Part shown: positions 1-8,774 of the stretch, one piece after another
Layout of the letters: the number at the start of each line of letters is the position of its first letter
Position numbering within the stretch: position 1 is the stretch's first letter
From: Leptospira chreensis
GTDB lineage: Bacteria > Spirochaetota > Leptospiria > Leptospirales > Leptospiraceae
Direction: 5' to 3'
NCBI RefSeq assembly: GCF_016919165.1
Contig: NZ_JAFFPS010000039.1
Span: forward strand, 62,001-126,000
Length of the DNA: 64,000 nt
The notes under the pieces: generated by a model
Told to the model about the DNA's origin: nothing
Database searches by the model: none
Seen by the model: only the letters and a program-made list of their open reading frames with translations
Translations under genes and position numbers: made by a program

Positions 1-247
1 CACAGAAGTTCGTTGGAAGTTTGCAGAAGCGAGGATCGGTTCTGAATTCTTCGCTTTTAATTTAGTTCCCTTTTTGGATTACGGTCGTGTATGGGACGAC
101 GAACATAAATTAGGTTGGAAAGGTTACGCCTATTCTCGAGGTATCGGTTTACGAATTGCTTGGAACCAAGCTACCATCATCATGATCGATTACGCAAAAT
201 CGAGAGAAGACGAACAGGTTTTTGTCAACTTTAGCCATGTTTTTTAG
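1..247 (+). CDS. C-terminal end of an outer-membrane beta-barrel protein (Omp85/BamA-like), 5' truncated by the window
   Basis: The open frame enters from the window edge, with the first complete codon at base 2, and stops at TAG 245-247, giving 81 residues. The peptide alternates hydrophobic and polar residues. It contains '[12 protein letters not shown]' and 'RGIGLRIAW', which match the last strands of the bacterial surface antigen (D15/Omp85) barrel, and it ends in 'FSHVF', the terminal aromatic residue expected of a barrel handled by the BAM machinery. Only the last few strands are visible, so BamA, TamA or a patatin-fused homologue cannot be told apart. It converges on the OsmC gene, with a shared hairpin between them. 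Confidence 0.6.
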   Translation, partial: TEVRWKFAEARIGSEFFAFNLVPFLDYGRVWDDEHKLGWKGYAYSRGIGLRIAWNQATIIMIDYAKSREDEQVFVNFSHVF

Positions 248-261
248 TTAGAAAAACGAAA

Positions 262-298
262 GGGACACCTATGTTTGTATCCAAACCTTTGGTGTCCC
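262..298. terminator. Hairpin between convergent genes
   Basis: GGGACACC (262-269) and GGTGTCCC (291-298) are perfect 8-bp arms. They lie between the barrel gene stop at 247 and the OsmC gene stop at 311. T-tracts are weak on both sides, so it is a plausible bidirectional terminator rather than a textbook one. Confidence 0.5.
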
Positions 299-310
299 AA
301 ATACAATCCA

Positions 311-748
311 TTAACCTGCAACAACCACTTGGTTGAGTACAGCAACTCCCGAAAGACTATCCTTCACCGGACATACTTTGTGAATATGTGCAAGAAGGGC
401 ATCAATGTTTGCTTTTGGTGAATCACTTTCAATGTTCACTCGGTAACGAATTTCTGAAAATCCTGGCCTAACATCCGATAAACCTTGAAATCCATCTAAA
501 TCCAAATCACCTTCCGCAAACACTTGGAAATCTTTTAATTCCACTTGGTGTGCTTTTGCAAAAACAGAAACAAGCACTCCCACACAAGAGGCAAGTCCAC
601 CTAGTAAATGTTCAACGGGATTGGCTCCCAAATCGGTTCCACCTAAAAATTCCGGTTCATCAATCACCCATTTGTGTTGCCTTGATTCCAGGTTTAGTTT
701 CAGGCCACCCGCCCAGGACGCTTTTGCTTCAAATAATGTATTCGCCAT
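311..748 (-). CDS. OsmC/Ohr family protein
   Basis: A 145-residue protein of the usual OsmC length. The family uses two cysteines to reduce organic hydroperoxides in the cytoplasm. Both sit in family-typical context here: one in 'GGLASCVGVLVS' and one in 'KVCPVKDSL'. The 'LGGTDLGANPVEHLLGG' stretch is the conserved loop before the first cysteine helix. This looks like the generic OsmC subfamily rather than Ohr proper, so detoxification of organic peroxides or reactive sulfur is inferred. It is monocistronic; upstream lies a long spacer that holds a structured repeat. Confidence 0.85.
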   Translation of the reverse strand: MANTLFEAKASWAGGLKLNLESRQHKWVIDEPEFLGGTDLGANPVEHLLGGLASCVGVLVSVFAKAHQVELKDFQVFAEGDLDLDGFQGLSDVRPGFSEIRYRVNIESDSPKANIDALLAHIHKVCPVKDSLSGVAVLNQVVVAG

Positions 749-892
749 TTGATTCCTCCAAATTGCTTTTTACTGAACTTGGTGAAATCCAAAGAGTCGG
801 CAAATCCTATATTCGCTATAGCGGACAATTTGTCCAATATTGCATAGTATATGGTTCGAACTTCTTGTACATTGGACAGGGCCGAATTCTCA

Positions 893-1023
893 GGCTGCCT
901 CGAATTCTATGGAAGCACGGGATGGGATTCTCAAAACGACCGGGCTACTCCAGGGTCCGCGTGCGCTCCCGTCCCCCACCATCTAACGATGGCAGGTGAC
1001 CAAGCCTTCCGTATCCCTGGCAG
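893..1023 (+). repeat. Dispersed structured element, long subtype (copy R1)
   Basis: Outer arms are CTGCC (895-899) and GGCAG (1019-1023). A variable 37-nt segment with its own hairpin (GAATTC/GGATTC) follows, then the family core CGACCGGGCT (937-946), then a stem-loop 971-1000 with CATCTAACG in the loop, and the closing ATCCCTGG. It fills most of the 324-nt spacer between the OsmC and DUF3703 genes. Copy R6 (46967-47096) is its closest relative, in opposite orientation. Confidence 0.7.
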
Positions 1024-1072
1024 AGGATGGATTCTGAATCGGAATGGCTCTTTTGATAGGTTTTGTGAAAGT

Positions 1073-1429
1073 TTAAGCTTTTTCTCCGGCTCTTTCGAAT
1101 AGAACTTTCAGGTCTCCCTGAATAGGTAATACCTGCATGATTCCAATATTAGCTCCTCCTGTGTTTCCCATCGGAGCCCGACCGAGAAGGGATCCGATCC
1201 CGGCAGCAGAAAGCCGTACCAATTGTCCGAGAATTTCGCGTTTGTCTTTTTTACGAATTCCTACTTTTAACATCCACCAGTGATTGTATGTATGAGGGAA
1301 AACAAACCTTTGTCCCAGAACATGGGCGCGTTCTAAATGAGAAAAAGATTCTGTATACTTCGATTCTTTGTATAAGTTTTTTGCTTTGGCCATCTCAACG
1401 GCAAATGCTTGTTTTAGAATGGGATGCAT
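1073..1429 (-). CDS. DUF3703 family protein
   Basis: A 118-residue soluble protein that I recognise as DUF3703. Seen features are an N-terminal helical segment ('ILKQAFAVEMAKAKNLYKES'), the central 'ERAHVLGQRFVFPHTYNHWWML' region rich in aromatics and histidine, and a Gly-rich 'GRAPMGNTGGANI' stretch. No function is known for the family. It starts 13 nt after the AraC-type regulator stop on the same strand, so the two are probably cotranscribed. No signal peptide or membrane segment is visible. Confidence 0.8.
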   Translation of the reverse strand: MHPILKQAFAVEMAKAKNLYKESKYTESFSHLERAHVLGQRFVFPHTYNHWWMLKVGIRKKDKREILGQLVRLSAAGIGSLLGRAPMGNTGGANIGIMQVLPIQGDLKVLFERAGEKA

Positions 1430-1442
1430 ATTGTCAGTTTCC

Positions 1443-2246
1443 TTATTTTGTAGAATGTAAATATTCTTCTGGGCTTAGGCCAATTGTATTTTTAAAATCT
1501 TTGATGAAATGAGCCTGATCATAATAACCCAGATCCAGAGCCAACTCTGCAAACTGAATGGATTTTTCTTTTTCCATTCGTTCTGCCACTTCTTGGATCC
1601 GAAATCGTTGGATGACCCATTTGGGACTCACTCCTACATATTCTTGAAAGAGTCTTTGTAGGTTACGAAGTTGGATCGAATATAGTTTTGTAATTTGTTC
1701 TACTGATTGGATGGTTCTATCTTCTTTGATTCTATCGATGATGGTGTTGATCAAGGTAATTTTGGGATCGGGTTCCGGTAGGATTTTTTCCAACCAAGTT
1801 TCAATGATTTTGATTCGATCCCCTTCGTCTTCTTTTTGAAAGATTTCCGTTTCCAGAAGTAAGTTATCTTCGTTTGTAAGTTCAGAAATGGGAAAGGTTT
1901 TGTCAGTGAGACTCGAGATAGATTTTTGAAAGAAGGGATAAAATCCTCCGGGGCGAAACTTGATTCCAAATACAGAACCTTTATCTTTCAAAAGAGTGGA
2001 AAATCTACCGCGAGTGACCCCAAAGATTTTGGAATTTCCTTTTTCAAAAACAATATGTACACTAGGGTAAGGAAGGGTTTCTGCAAGATAAGGTTCTTTG
2101 CCACTTAAGTCCCAACTAACAGTCCAATAGTGTTCTATAAAATAATCGAGTTTGGTGCTAGCAAAATACCGATTGTGTTTTGCGATCAGGTTTGCTTTGT
2201 TTTGGCGTAAAACTCCGCGAGTTGGTTTCCCTTTTTCTTTCGCCAT
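1443..2246 (-). CDS. AraC-family transcriptional regulator with DUF6597-like N-terminal domain
   Basis: A 267-residue protein. Residues 1-130 look like the DUF6597 sensor-like domain ('YWTVSWDLSGKEPYLAETLP', 'FGIKFRPGGFYPFF'). Residues 165-265 hold two helix-turn-helix motifs of the AraC type, including 'LRNLQRLFQEYVGVSPKW' and the signature 'LALDLGYYDQAHFIKDFKNTIGLSP'. The ligand is unknown. It is divergent from the SRPBCC gene at 2325, with a 78-nt shared control region, and leads into DUF3703. Control of the flanking SRPBCC genes is inferred from the layout alone. Confidence 0.88.
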   Translation of the reverse strand: MAKEKGKPTRGVLRQNKANLIAKHNRYFASTKLDYFIEHYWTVSWDLSGKEPYLAETLPYPSVHIVFEKGNSKIFGVTRGRFSTLLKDKGSVFGIKFRPGGFYPFFQKSISSLTDKTFPISELTNEDNLLLETEIFQKEDEGDRIKIIETWLEKILPEPDPKITLINTIIDRIKEDRTIQSVEQITKLYSIQLRNLQRLFQEYVGVSPKWVIQRFRIQEVAERMEKEKSIQFAELALDLGYYDQAHFIKDFKNTIGLSPEEYLHSTK

Positions 2247-2324
2247 ACCACTTATTTATCCTTTTGTCGTGTTTTTACAATCCAAAACTTTGAATCCCTG
2301 ATATCTTATTGTTAGAGGTTAATC

Positions 2325-2774
2325 ATGAATTCTACAACACAACTGAACCACCATTTAAAATTAAATCTGACAAAATCCATTCAATCCAATTCGAAAAGTG
2401 TTTGGGAAATTCTCACAAAACCCCAATACATCAAAGAATATTTGTATGGAACTGAGGCCATTTCGGAATGGAAAGAGGGAAGTTCTCTTCTTTTTAAAGG
2501 GGTTTGGGAAGGAACACCATACGAGGAAAAAGGAATCATCCTTTCTTTCCAACCTCCGCATACATTCAAATACACTTATTTTTCAGCGTTTTTTGGGTTA
2601 CCCGATTTATCAGAAAACTATTCCATCATTGAAAATAAACTAACAGAAGCAGATGGTATTGTGACCATCCATTTAAACCAAACTGGATTTACGGCTGAGG
2701 ACAAACTCAAACATTCCGAAGAGAGTTGGAACCATTGTTTGGATATCATCAAATCCATTGCGGAAAAGAAATAA
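2325..2774 (+). CDS. SRPBCC (AHSA1/START-like) domain protein
   Basis: A 149-residue helix-grip domain protein. The opening 'KSIQSNSKSVWEILTKPQYIKEYLYG' and the closing amphipathic helix ('SEESWNHCLDIIKSIAE') bracket the hydrophobic ligand cavity typical of the AHSA1 family. Start ATG 2325 follows AGAGGTT. Members bind hydrophobic small molecules or act as chaperone activators, and the ligand here is unknown. It lies divergently from the AraC regulator and 99 nt before a second SRPBCC gene. Confidence 0.82.
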   Translation: MNSTTQLNHHLKLNLTKSIQSNSKSVWEILTKPQYIKEYLYGTEAISEWKEGSSLLFKGVWEGTPYEEKGIILSFQPPHTFKYTYFSAFFGLPDLSENYSIIENKLTEADGIVTIHLNQTGFTAEDKLKHSEESWNHCLDIIKSIAEKK

Positions 2775-2873
2775 ATTTCGGTAAATGGGGCCTTTCATTT
2801 TTTGCCAAATCTATCTCTCGGTGCAAAAGAAAATGCTTTTCAACTTTGAATCATTCCCATTAATTTTCAGGAA

Positions 2874-3290
2874 ATGGAAACTAACCAAATCACCGTTCAA
2901 TCCACCATCAGCGCCGACCAGAAAAAGGTTTGGGACTATTATACAAAGCCTGAACATATCATCCATTGGAACTTTGCCTCAGACGATTGGCAATGTCCTT
3001 GGGCGAAAAACGATCTACGAGTCGGGGGAAAATACAGTGCCAGAATGGAAGCTAAAGACGGAAGTTTTGGTTTTGAGTTTGAAGCAACTTATGACAATAT
3101 CACTGATCAAAAATCATTTACCTATACAATGGAAGATGGTAGAAAAGCTTCCGTTTTGTTAGAGCCAATCGGAAACAAAACACAAGTAACTGTCAAATTT
3201 GATGCGGAAGATCAAAATCCTGTGGAAATGCAACAAGGTGGTTGGCAGGCAATTCTTGATAATTTTAAAAAATATACAGAGTCCCACTAA
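2874..3290 (+). CDS. SRPBCC (AHSA1-like) domain protein
   Basis: A 138-residue AHSA1-type protein ('QSTISADQKKVWDYYTKPEH', 'GGWQAILDNFKKYTES'). It shares the fold, but little sequence, with the preceding SRPBCC gene. The central 'WNFASDDWQCPWAKNDLRVGGKY' is the hallmark of the subgroup often listed as activators of Hsp90 ATPase homologue 1-like. Start ATG 2874 is preceded by CAGGAA. It is probably cotranscribed with the upstream paralogue. Function beyond ligand binding cannot be read from the sequence. Confidence 0.82.
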   Translation: METNQITVQSTISADQKKVWDYYTKPEHIIHWNFASDDWQCPWAKNDLRVGGKYSARMEAKDGSFGFEFEATYDNITDQKSFTYTMEDGRKASVLLEPIGNKTQVTVKFDAEDQNPVEMQQGGWQAILDNFKKYTESH

Positions 3291-3331
3291 CAAAAAAAGA
3301 ATCTTGTAAACCCCTAAAGGCCTCTGCTATT

Positions 3332-3928
3332 TTATTTTGAACTAGTGGAAATGAATAGAGAGGCGTCTTGGTTCATGAAAATATTTTTTCCATGATGGAA
3401 GGTTTTGATTTCTATATTTTTGAATCCTACATCACTAAGTAAGGATCTCAGCTCTAAGCCTGTGAATCCATTATGTACCTTCGGGTGACTGATATTTTCA
3501 TTTTTATCAAAATCGATTATGATTAGTTTTCCCTCTGCATTTAAGATTGAGTAAAAAAACTTCAGAATTTGTTTTGTATCGGGAATGTGTAGAAGGACCA
3601 AAGATACAAGAATGGCATCCACTTCCAAATTAGATGGGAGTTTCGTAAAATCAGAATCCATCACTTCCGCATTTTTGATTTTGGTTTGAATGATCTTTTC
3701 TTTTAGAATTTCCAACATCTGTTCCGATGAATCAAGGAATAGAATTTGATCCGCAAGGTTCGATAACTCCAGGCCAACAAGTCCCGTGCCACATCCATAG
3801 TCTAATAACGTTTTTATTTTTGAAGTTTTTATCTCATCATAGACCGCAGATACAATGATGTTTGCTAATTCCTTTCTTTCCTTTGTATCATATTTGTTGG
3901 CAAGTTGATTGAAAATATTTTCTTCCAT
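3332..3928 (-). CDS. Class I SAM-dependent methyltransferase
   Basis: A 198-residue Rossmann methyltransferase. Motif I is 'LLDYGCGTGLVGLELS'. Motif II is an acidic 'ILFLDSSEQML', where the second D would bind the ribose. The post-II segment is 'EVMDSDFTKLP', and motif IV is 'DAILVSLVLLHIPD'. The substrate is not deducible. It is short, as in the ubiE/tellurite-type group that acts on small molecules. It converges on the SRPBCC gene and is divergent from the hybrid kinase. Confidence 0.85.
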   Translation of the reverse strand: MEENIFNQLANKYDTKERKELANIIVSAVYDEIKTSKIKTLLDYGCGTGLVGLELSNLADQILFLDSSEQMLEILKEKIIQTKIKNAEVMDSDFTKLPSNLEVDAILVSLVLLHIPDTKQILKFFYSILNAEGKLIIIDFDKNENISHPKVHNGFTGLELRSLLSDVGFKNIEIKTFHHGKNIFMNQDASLFISTSSK

Positions 3929-4110
3929 AATGTCATTTTGGAACCATTCCCTTTTTCAGTGAATTGTTAACTTCAATTCCTGATTCAGAAAATTGGTCGG
4001 CTGGTCCGAAGAAAAGATCTCTCTTTTGGGACGAAAATAAATTCATTTCCAAGCTTATAAGCCAAGAATTTATTTCTTTTTCTTCTGATTTAAATCGTCT
4101 TTAGACTTAT

Positions 4111-6849
4111 ATGCCTTCCTGGAATGCCTATATCAAAAAATGCAGCCGAGAATTTTTTCTCCAGGTTTTGGTATTCCTTCTCTATCTAATCGCCGGGAAA
4201 TTAAGTTTGAATTTGTCTTCGATTGACGGATACAGCACTCCCGTTTGGCCACCGGCAGGTCTTGCCCTCGGCTTTGTATTGTTGTTTGGAAACCGAGTTT
4301 GGATGGCATTATTTTTGGGTGCCTATCTTACGAACACAACGCACTTCCCGACATCGGAAACTTGGATTGAGTTTCTCATTGCTAGTCCACAAAATATAAC
4401 GATATCACTGGGAAATTCAACCTCTGCCGTTTTGGGTGCTTATTTCTTAAAAAAGTATTCTGATCCAAATTTGAATATCTTTCAAGTTCATGAGATCTTA
4501 ATCTTTTTTGCTTTTGCAGGTCCAGTGACAGCATTCATTTCTTCTGCGATTGGAAGTTTTTCTTTATTTTACTTTAAAATTATCTACTTCGAATTTCTAT
4601 TTCAAACCTGGCTTACTTGGTGGATGGGTGATTCTATTGGAATTATCATTTTTACACCACTACTCATCCTCATTTGGAAGTGGTATAGGGGTGAAGAAAA
4701 ACTATTACGGTTAATTATTTTTTCTTCTGCTACGATGAGTACTTTTGTATTCACCTTATCTATTTTTTTTCTGACGAGGAACTGGGAAAAAGAATTCATA
4801 AGTTATCGAATTAAGTCGGACGGTCATATTGTTTCCACAGGGATCACCAATCGGTTATCAGAAAACATTCGAGTGGTAAAGGCTCTTGGTTCCTTTATAT
4901 CGTTAGTTGGAAACTTAAATCGTAAATACTTTGATGAATTTGCAAAAGAAATTATGGAGGAATCAGAGAGTGTGACAGCAGTATCTTGGAATTCTTCCAT
5001 TCGACATACATCACGATCGGCACGTGAAGCAGAGCTAAAAATTGATTATCCCGATTCGATAGGAATTTCGACACGAAAAGAAAAAAAACGAATCCCTTCG
5101 CCAGTAAACGAAGAGTATGTGTACATCAAATACATTTACCCTTACGATGAAAACCACCAAGCTGTTGGATTTAACTTACTTTCCGATTCAGTTCGTAAAG
5201 AGGCCCTTCTCCGTGCCATGGAAAGAGAAGGAATCGAGATGACTGGTAAAATCAGTTTAATTCAAAACAAGATCAACAACTCTGGTTTTTTGATTCTTTA
5301 TCCTGTGAAGAGATTGAATGGGGAATCTGGATTTGCTACTGCAATCATTCGAATCGCAACCATTATTGATAACACATTAAATGGGAATGATCAACATGAT
5401 CTATGCATTCAAATTGAAGAAGTAAATAATCCATCCAATTTGAGTATATTCTCCGAAGAATGTTCGAATATGGAAGAAAAGATTTTTTCTGACTATTCGT
5501 ATGAACATCAGATAACCATTGGTTCTCGTATTCTGAATATAAAAACAATCGCGACTAAAGAGTATTTTCAGAAAAACCTAACCAATGCATCCCGGTTTCT
5601 TTTAATCATATCTTCTCTACTGACCGGATTACTAGGAATGCTCTTACTCATCATCATGGGGAAAGAAAAAAGCATTCAGAATATTGTTGAAAAGAGAACT
5701 TTTGAATTAGAAAAAGCCAATCGAGTGAAATCGGAATTTTTGGCCAACATGAGTCATGAAATTCGTACACCGATGAATGGTGTGCTCGGAATGTTGACAT
5801 TATTGGAACAAACGCCAATTAATTTGGAACAGAAAGATTATTTGGACAATGCCAAAAAATCGGTGTTATCACTTCTCACCATCATCAACGATGTATTAGA
5901 TGTTGCAAAATTAGAAAATAAAAAGTTGGAGATAGTTCCAAGACCCACCAATATCAACAAGTTATGTAAGGATTTGGTTCAGTTATTTTTGACTGATGCC
6001 CAAAGGAAGAATTTAGATTTTCAAGTGAATGTTTCCGATTTAGATACAAACCTGTATGTCCTTGTTGATGAAAATCGCCTTCGTCAAATATTGATCAATC
6101 TGATTGGGAATGCTTTGAAATTTACCTTCACCGGATCTTTATCCTTAGACGTCCATTTAAGTGATGATAAAAGGTATATTGTATTTCAAGTGAAGGATAG
6201 TGGGATTGGGATTTCTGAGGAGAATATCCCAAAACTATTCAATCGTTTTGTTCAATTAGAAGATTCACGCACCAAAAAATTTGAAGGTTCCGGCCTCGGT
6301 CTTTATATTTCCAAACAACTGGTCAATTTAATGGGTGGAGAAATTGATGTACAAAGTGTTCTCGATTCAGGGTCCATCTTCCAGTTTACAATTCCATACC
6401 AAGAAACGGATCAAAAAGAAATACAAATTGATAATATGAATCCTAAACTAATGACGGAGGATAAAAAATTTCATCTTTTGATAGCAGAAGATAATTTACT
6501 CAATCAAAAGTTTATCGTAAAGATATGTCAGAATGAAAACATAAAAGTCAGTGTTGCCTTCAATGGAATGGAAGCCATTCACTTATTAGATGAATCTCTC
6601 GGTCATATGGATGATCGATTCGATATGATCCTTATGGACATCCAAATGCCTGTTCTTGATGGACTGGAAGCAACGAAACTAATTCGCAAACGTAATGATT
6701 CCTATCGAGATATTCCGATCATTGCCATCACGGCCAATAGTATGGATTCTCAGCTAAAAGAATATGTAGAAAATGGAATGAACGGATGTGTCAAAAAACC
6801 AATCATTCTTTCTGAATTGATGACAACGATCTACAGAAACTTGGTGTAG
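4111..6849 (+). CDS. MASE1-CHASE hybrid sensor histidine kinase/response regulator
   Basis: A 912-residue membrane kinase. Residues 15-220 form a MASE1 multi-pass sensor ('STPVWPPAGLALGFVLLFGN'). Residues 230-440 look like a periplasmic CHASE domain, closed by a membrane helix at about 495-516. HisKA holds the phospho-acceptor His549 in 'SHEIRTP'. HATPase_c shows the N box 'NLIGNALKF' and the G boxes 'DSGIGIS' and 'GSGLGLYIS'. A receiver domain (about 790-905) has Asp843 in 'ILMDIQMP'. The signal is unknown. No partner output gene is adjacent, so phosphotransfer beyond its own receiver probably involves a distant Hpt protein. Confidence 0.92.
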   Translation: MPSWNAYIKKCSREFFLQVLVFLLYLIAGKLSLNLSSIDGYSTPVWPPAGLALGFVLLFGNRVWMALFLGAYLTNTTHFPTSETWIEFLIASPQNITISLGNSTSAVLGAYFLKKYSDPNLNIFQVHEILIFFAFAGPVTAFISSAIGSFSLFYFKIIYFEFLFQTWLTWWMGDSIGIIIFTPLLILIWKWYRGEEKLLRLIIFSSATMSTFVFTLSIFFLTRNWEKEFISYRIKSDGHIVSTGITNRLSENIRVVKALGSFISLVGNLNRKYFDEFAKEIMEESESVTAVSWNSSIRHTSRSAREAELKIDYPDSIGISTRKEKKRIPSPVNEEYVYIKYIYPYDENHQAVGFNLLSDSVRKEALLRAMEREGIEMTGKISLIQNKINNSGFLILYPVKRLNGESGFATAIIRIATIIDNTLNGNDQHDLCIQIEEVNNPSNLSIFSEECSNMEEKIFSDYSYEHQITIGSRILNIKTIATKEYFQKNLTNASRFLLIISSLLTGLLGMLLLIIMGKEKSIQNIVEKRTFELEKANRVKSEFLANMSHEIRTPMNGVLGMLTLLEQTPINLEQKDYLDNAKKSVLSLLTIINDVLDVAKLENKKLEIVPRPTNINKLCKDLVQLFLTDAQRKNLDFQVNVSDLDTNLYVLVDENRLRQILINLIGNALKFTFTGSLSLDVHLSDDKRYIVFQVKDSGIGISEENIPKLFNRFVQLEDSRTKKFEGSGLGLYISKQLVNLMGGEIDVQSVLDSGSIFQFTIPYQETDQKEIQIDNMNPKLMTEDKKFHLLIAEDNLLNQKFIVKICQNENIKVSVAFNGMEAIHLLDESLGHMDDRFDMILMDIQMPVLDGLEATKLIRKRNDSYRDIPIIAITANSMDSQLKEYVENGMNGCVKKPIILSELMTTIYRNLV

Positions 6850-6931
6850 GGTATCGTAAAACTCCAATCAGTTTTGTTTATAAAATATAAATTCATTCAG
6901 CTACCGAAAGCCAATTAGAATTTAATATTTG

Positions 6932-7357
6932 TCATAACCCTCTTTGGATCAGATAGGCTAGTAGAGAAATCAAAAGACAAAGAGGAGAAAATAGAATCGT
7001 ATCAAAGTAAGCAAATTCTTTGTTTTTGATTCGTTTGGTAAAACCTAAATAATTAAAATCTCCAATAGCACGAATTCCAAAGATTGCGCTTGTGAACCAA
7101 CATCCTATCACATAAATCCTAGAATCAAATAACGGTTGTATCATGCCAGTGAGTGTGAAATAAAAACCGGAAAGTAGGAGTAAGAAAAGACCTACAACAA
7201 AACTATCTATCCTTTTGGGATAAAATAAAAAACTTCCATCTTTTTTTCTAGGTAATGCGACTTCAAATCCCCAAAGGATACCGATAGACCAAAGAAAGTG
7301 TAAAAGGCTAAGGAAAAGAAAAATACCAACCAATACGATTATATATATAAGATTCAT
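6932..7357 (-). CDS. DUF3995 family membrane protein
   Basis: A 141-residue integral membrane protein with about four hydrophobic helices. The N-terminal 'LLHFLWSIGILWGFEVALP' is the recognisable family stretch (histidine and tryptophans in the first helix), and an 'AIFGIRAIGDFNYLGFTK' loop follows. Nothing is known about the role of DUF3995. It is convergent with the hybrid kinase and is followed by no gene on its own strand. Confidence 0.75.
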   Translation of the reverse strand: MNLIYIIVLVGIFLFLSLLHFLWSIGILWGFEVALPRKKDGSFLFYPKRIDSFVVGLFLLLLSGFYFTLTGMIQPLFDSRIYVIGCWFTSAIFGIRAIGDFNYLGFTKRIKNKEFAYFDTILFSPLCLLISLLAYLIQRGL

Positions 7358-7536
7358 AAAGCAAACCTTAGGTGGATAGATCTAAAATGAAAACTAAATA
7401 TTGTTTATCGATTGTTTACTTTTCTATGGGAAACAGTTTGTTGGGTCATCAGTCAAGTGTTTGCAAATCGTCACTTATAGCATTTGGCGCGATCGGATTT
7501 TTTTCACTTTTTCCTTCGTTTTATTCCATTGACAAA

Positions 7537-7660
7537 ATATGTCTCTTTGGGTTTCTTTAGATTCTATTCCGGGAGGAATGAGGTGAAACTCCTCAACTGA
7601 CGGCGCAACCGTAAATCCATATCTCACTTTAGATAAGGAAAGTCGGATCTTCCCACATAT
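7537..7660 (+). promoter_or_regulatory. Cobalamin riboswitch upstream of nrdB-nrdA
   Basis: The conserved core reads GGGAGGAATGAGGTGAAAC, then CTCCTCAACTGACGGCGCAA and CCGTAAATCC (7571-7618). This lines up base by base with the GGGAA..GGTG..CTGACGCGCAGCGGTAA pattern of known B12 riboswitches. The B12-box-like AAGTCGGATCTTCCC (7640-7654) follows. ATATGT (7537-7542) and ACATAT (7655-7660) close P1. The peripheral part is short, so it is a compact member. Cobalamin binding would be expected to switch off the downstream B12-independent reductase. Confidence 0.85.
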
Positions 7661-7705
7661 GAATCGCCCGTAAACGATCATCTGTACCGAAAATTTTTTC
7701 AGGGC

Positions 7706-7775
7706 CCCGGACTATTGCTACCGGGATACCCACACCTTCTCCTCAAATAAGATGTTGTGTCCCGACTAACGGAGA
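7706..7775 (+). promoter_or_regulatory. Putative expression platform of the cobalamin riboswitch
   Basis: Downstream of the aptamer, CCCGG (7706-7710) and CCGGG (7721-7725) form a hairpin without a following T-run. TCTCC (7738-7742) is complementary to GGAGA (7771-7775), which contains the nrdB ribosome-binding site. Sequestration of that site, that is translational control, is therefore more likely than transcription termination. The pairing was found by eye. Confidence 0.45.
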
Positions 7776-7782
7776 TTTAGTT

Positions 7783-8754
7783 ATGGATTACCAATCAGAA
7801 GTTTTATTAAAAGAAAATAAGGATCGTTTTGTCATCCTTCCTATTAAGTTTCCGCAAATTTGGGAAATGTACAAAAAACAACAGGCATCCTTTTGGACCG
7901 CCGAAGAAATCGATTTGAGTAGTGATTTGGAAGACTGGAATTCCCTTACAGATAATGAACGATTTTTTCTGAGTAATGTTTTAGCATTTTTTGCCGCAAG
8001 TGATGGAATTGTAAACGAAAACCTAGCAGTGAACTTTATGCGTGAAGTGCAACTTCCTGAAGTTAGGTGCTTTTATGGATTCCAAATTATGATGGAAAAC
8101 ATCCATTCGGAAACCTATTCCCTTCTTATCGATACTTACATAAAAGATCCAAAAGAAAAAAATAGATTATTCCATTCCATAGAAACCATTCCGGCCGTAC
8201 AAAAAAAATCAGAATGGGCCTTACGTTGGATCGATGAAGGAAATTTTGCGGAACGCCTTCTAGCCTTTGCTGCTGTAGAAGGGATATTCTTTAGTGGAAG
8301 TTTTTGTGCCATTTTTTGGATGAAAAAACGAGGACTCCTCCCTGGCCTTAGTTTTTCGAATGAACTGATTAGTCGTGATGAAGCCTTACATTGTGAGTTT
8401 GCTTGTATTCTGTTTAAAATGTTAGAAAACAAACCAAGCGCCGACAGGGTGTATGAAATTTTCACTGATGCCGTCAACATTGAAAAGGAATTCATCACCG
8501 AATCTCTGTCAGTGGATCTTATTGGTATGAATGCAAAACTCATGCAACAGTACATTGAATTTGTGGCAGACCGTTGGCTCATCGAACTTGGTTTTGATAA
8601 ACTTTATTATTCCTCCAATCCCTTCGATTTTATGGAAATGATTTCCTTACAAGGGAAAACCAACTTTTTTGAAAAACGAGTGGGTGATTACCAAAAGGCT
8701 GGAGTTCTCAATTCGGAACAAAGTTTTACTTTTTCTCTGAACGAAGATTTTTAA
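7783..8754 (+). CDS. nrdB: Class Ia ribonucleotide reductase, beta (radical) subunit, eukaryote-like
   Basis: A 323-residue R2 protein that makes the tyrosyl radical needed for NDP reduction. Iron ligands Asp74, Glu105, His108, Glu166, Glu200 and His203 and radical Tyr112 are all present. The sequence around them ('[19 protein letters not shown]', '[11 protein letters not shown]') resembles animal RRM2 far more than E. coli NrdB. The C-terminal tail 'FTFSLNEDF' mirrors the eukaryotic tail that docks on R1. GGAG at 7771 precedes ATG 7783. It is first in an operon with nrdA, 20 nt upstream, under a B12 riboswitch. Confidence 0.96.
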   Translation: MDYQSEVLLKENKDRFVILPIKFPQIWEMYKKQQASFWTAEEIDLSSDLEDWNSLTDNERFFLSNVLAFFAASDGIVNENLAVNFMREVQLPEVRCFYGFQIMMENIHSETYSLLIDTYIKDPKEKNRLFHSIETIPAVQKKSEWALRWIDEGNFAERLLAFAAVEGIFFSGSFCAIFWMKKRGLLPGLSFSNELISRDEALHCEFACILFKMLENKPSADRVYEIFTDAVNIEKEFITESLSVDLIGMNAKLMQQYIEFVADRWLIELGFDKLYYSSNPFDFMEMISLQGKTNFFEKRVGDYQKAGVLNSEQSFTFSLNEDF

Positions 8755-8774
8755 ATTTTAAACAAGGAAATTAT

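Noticed and set aside
851..1102. Plus-strand frames 550-999 and 851-1102
   Set aside because: They are antisense to the OsmC gene or run through element R1; no protein-like features.
7529..7534. TTGACA as the -35 box of the nrdBA promoter
   Set aside because: No -10 at the right distance, and a start there would leave out the 5' strand of riboswitch stem P1.
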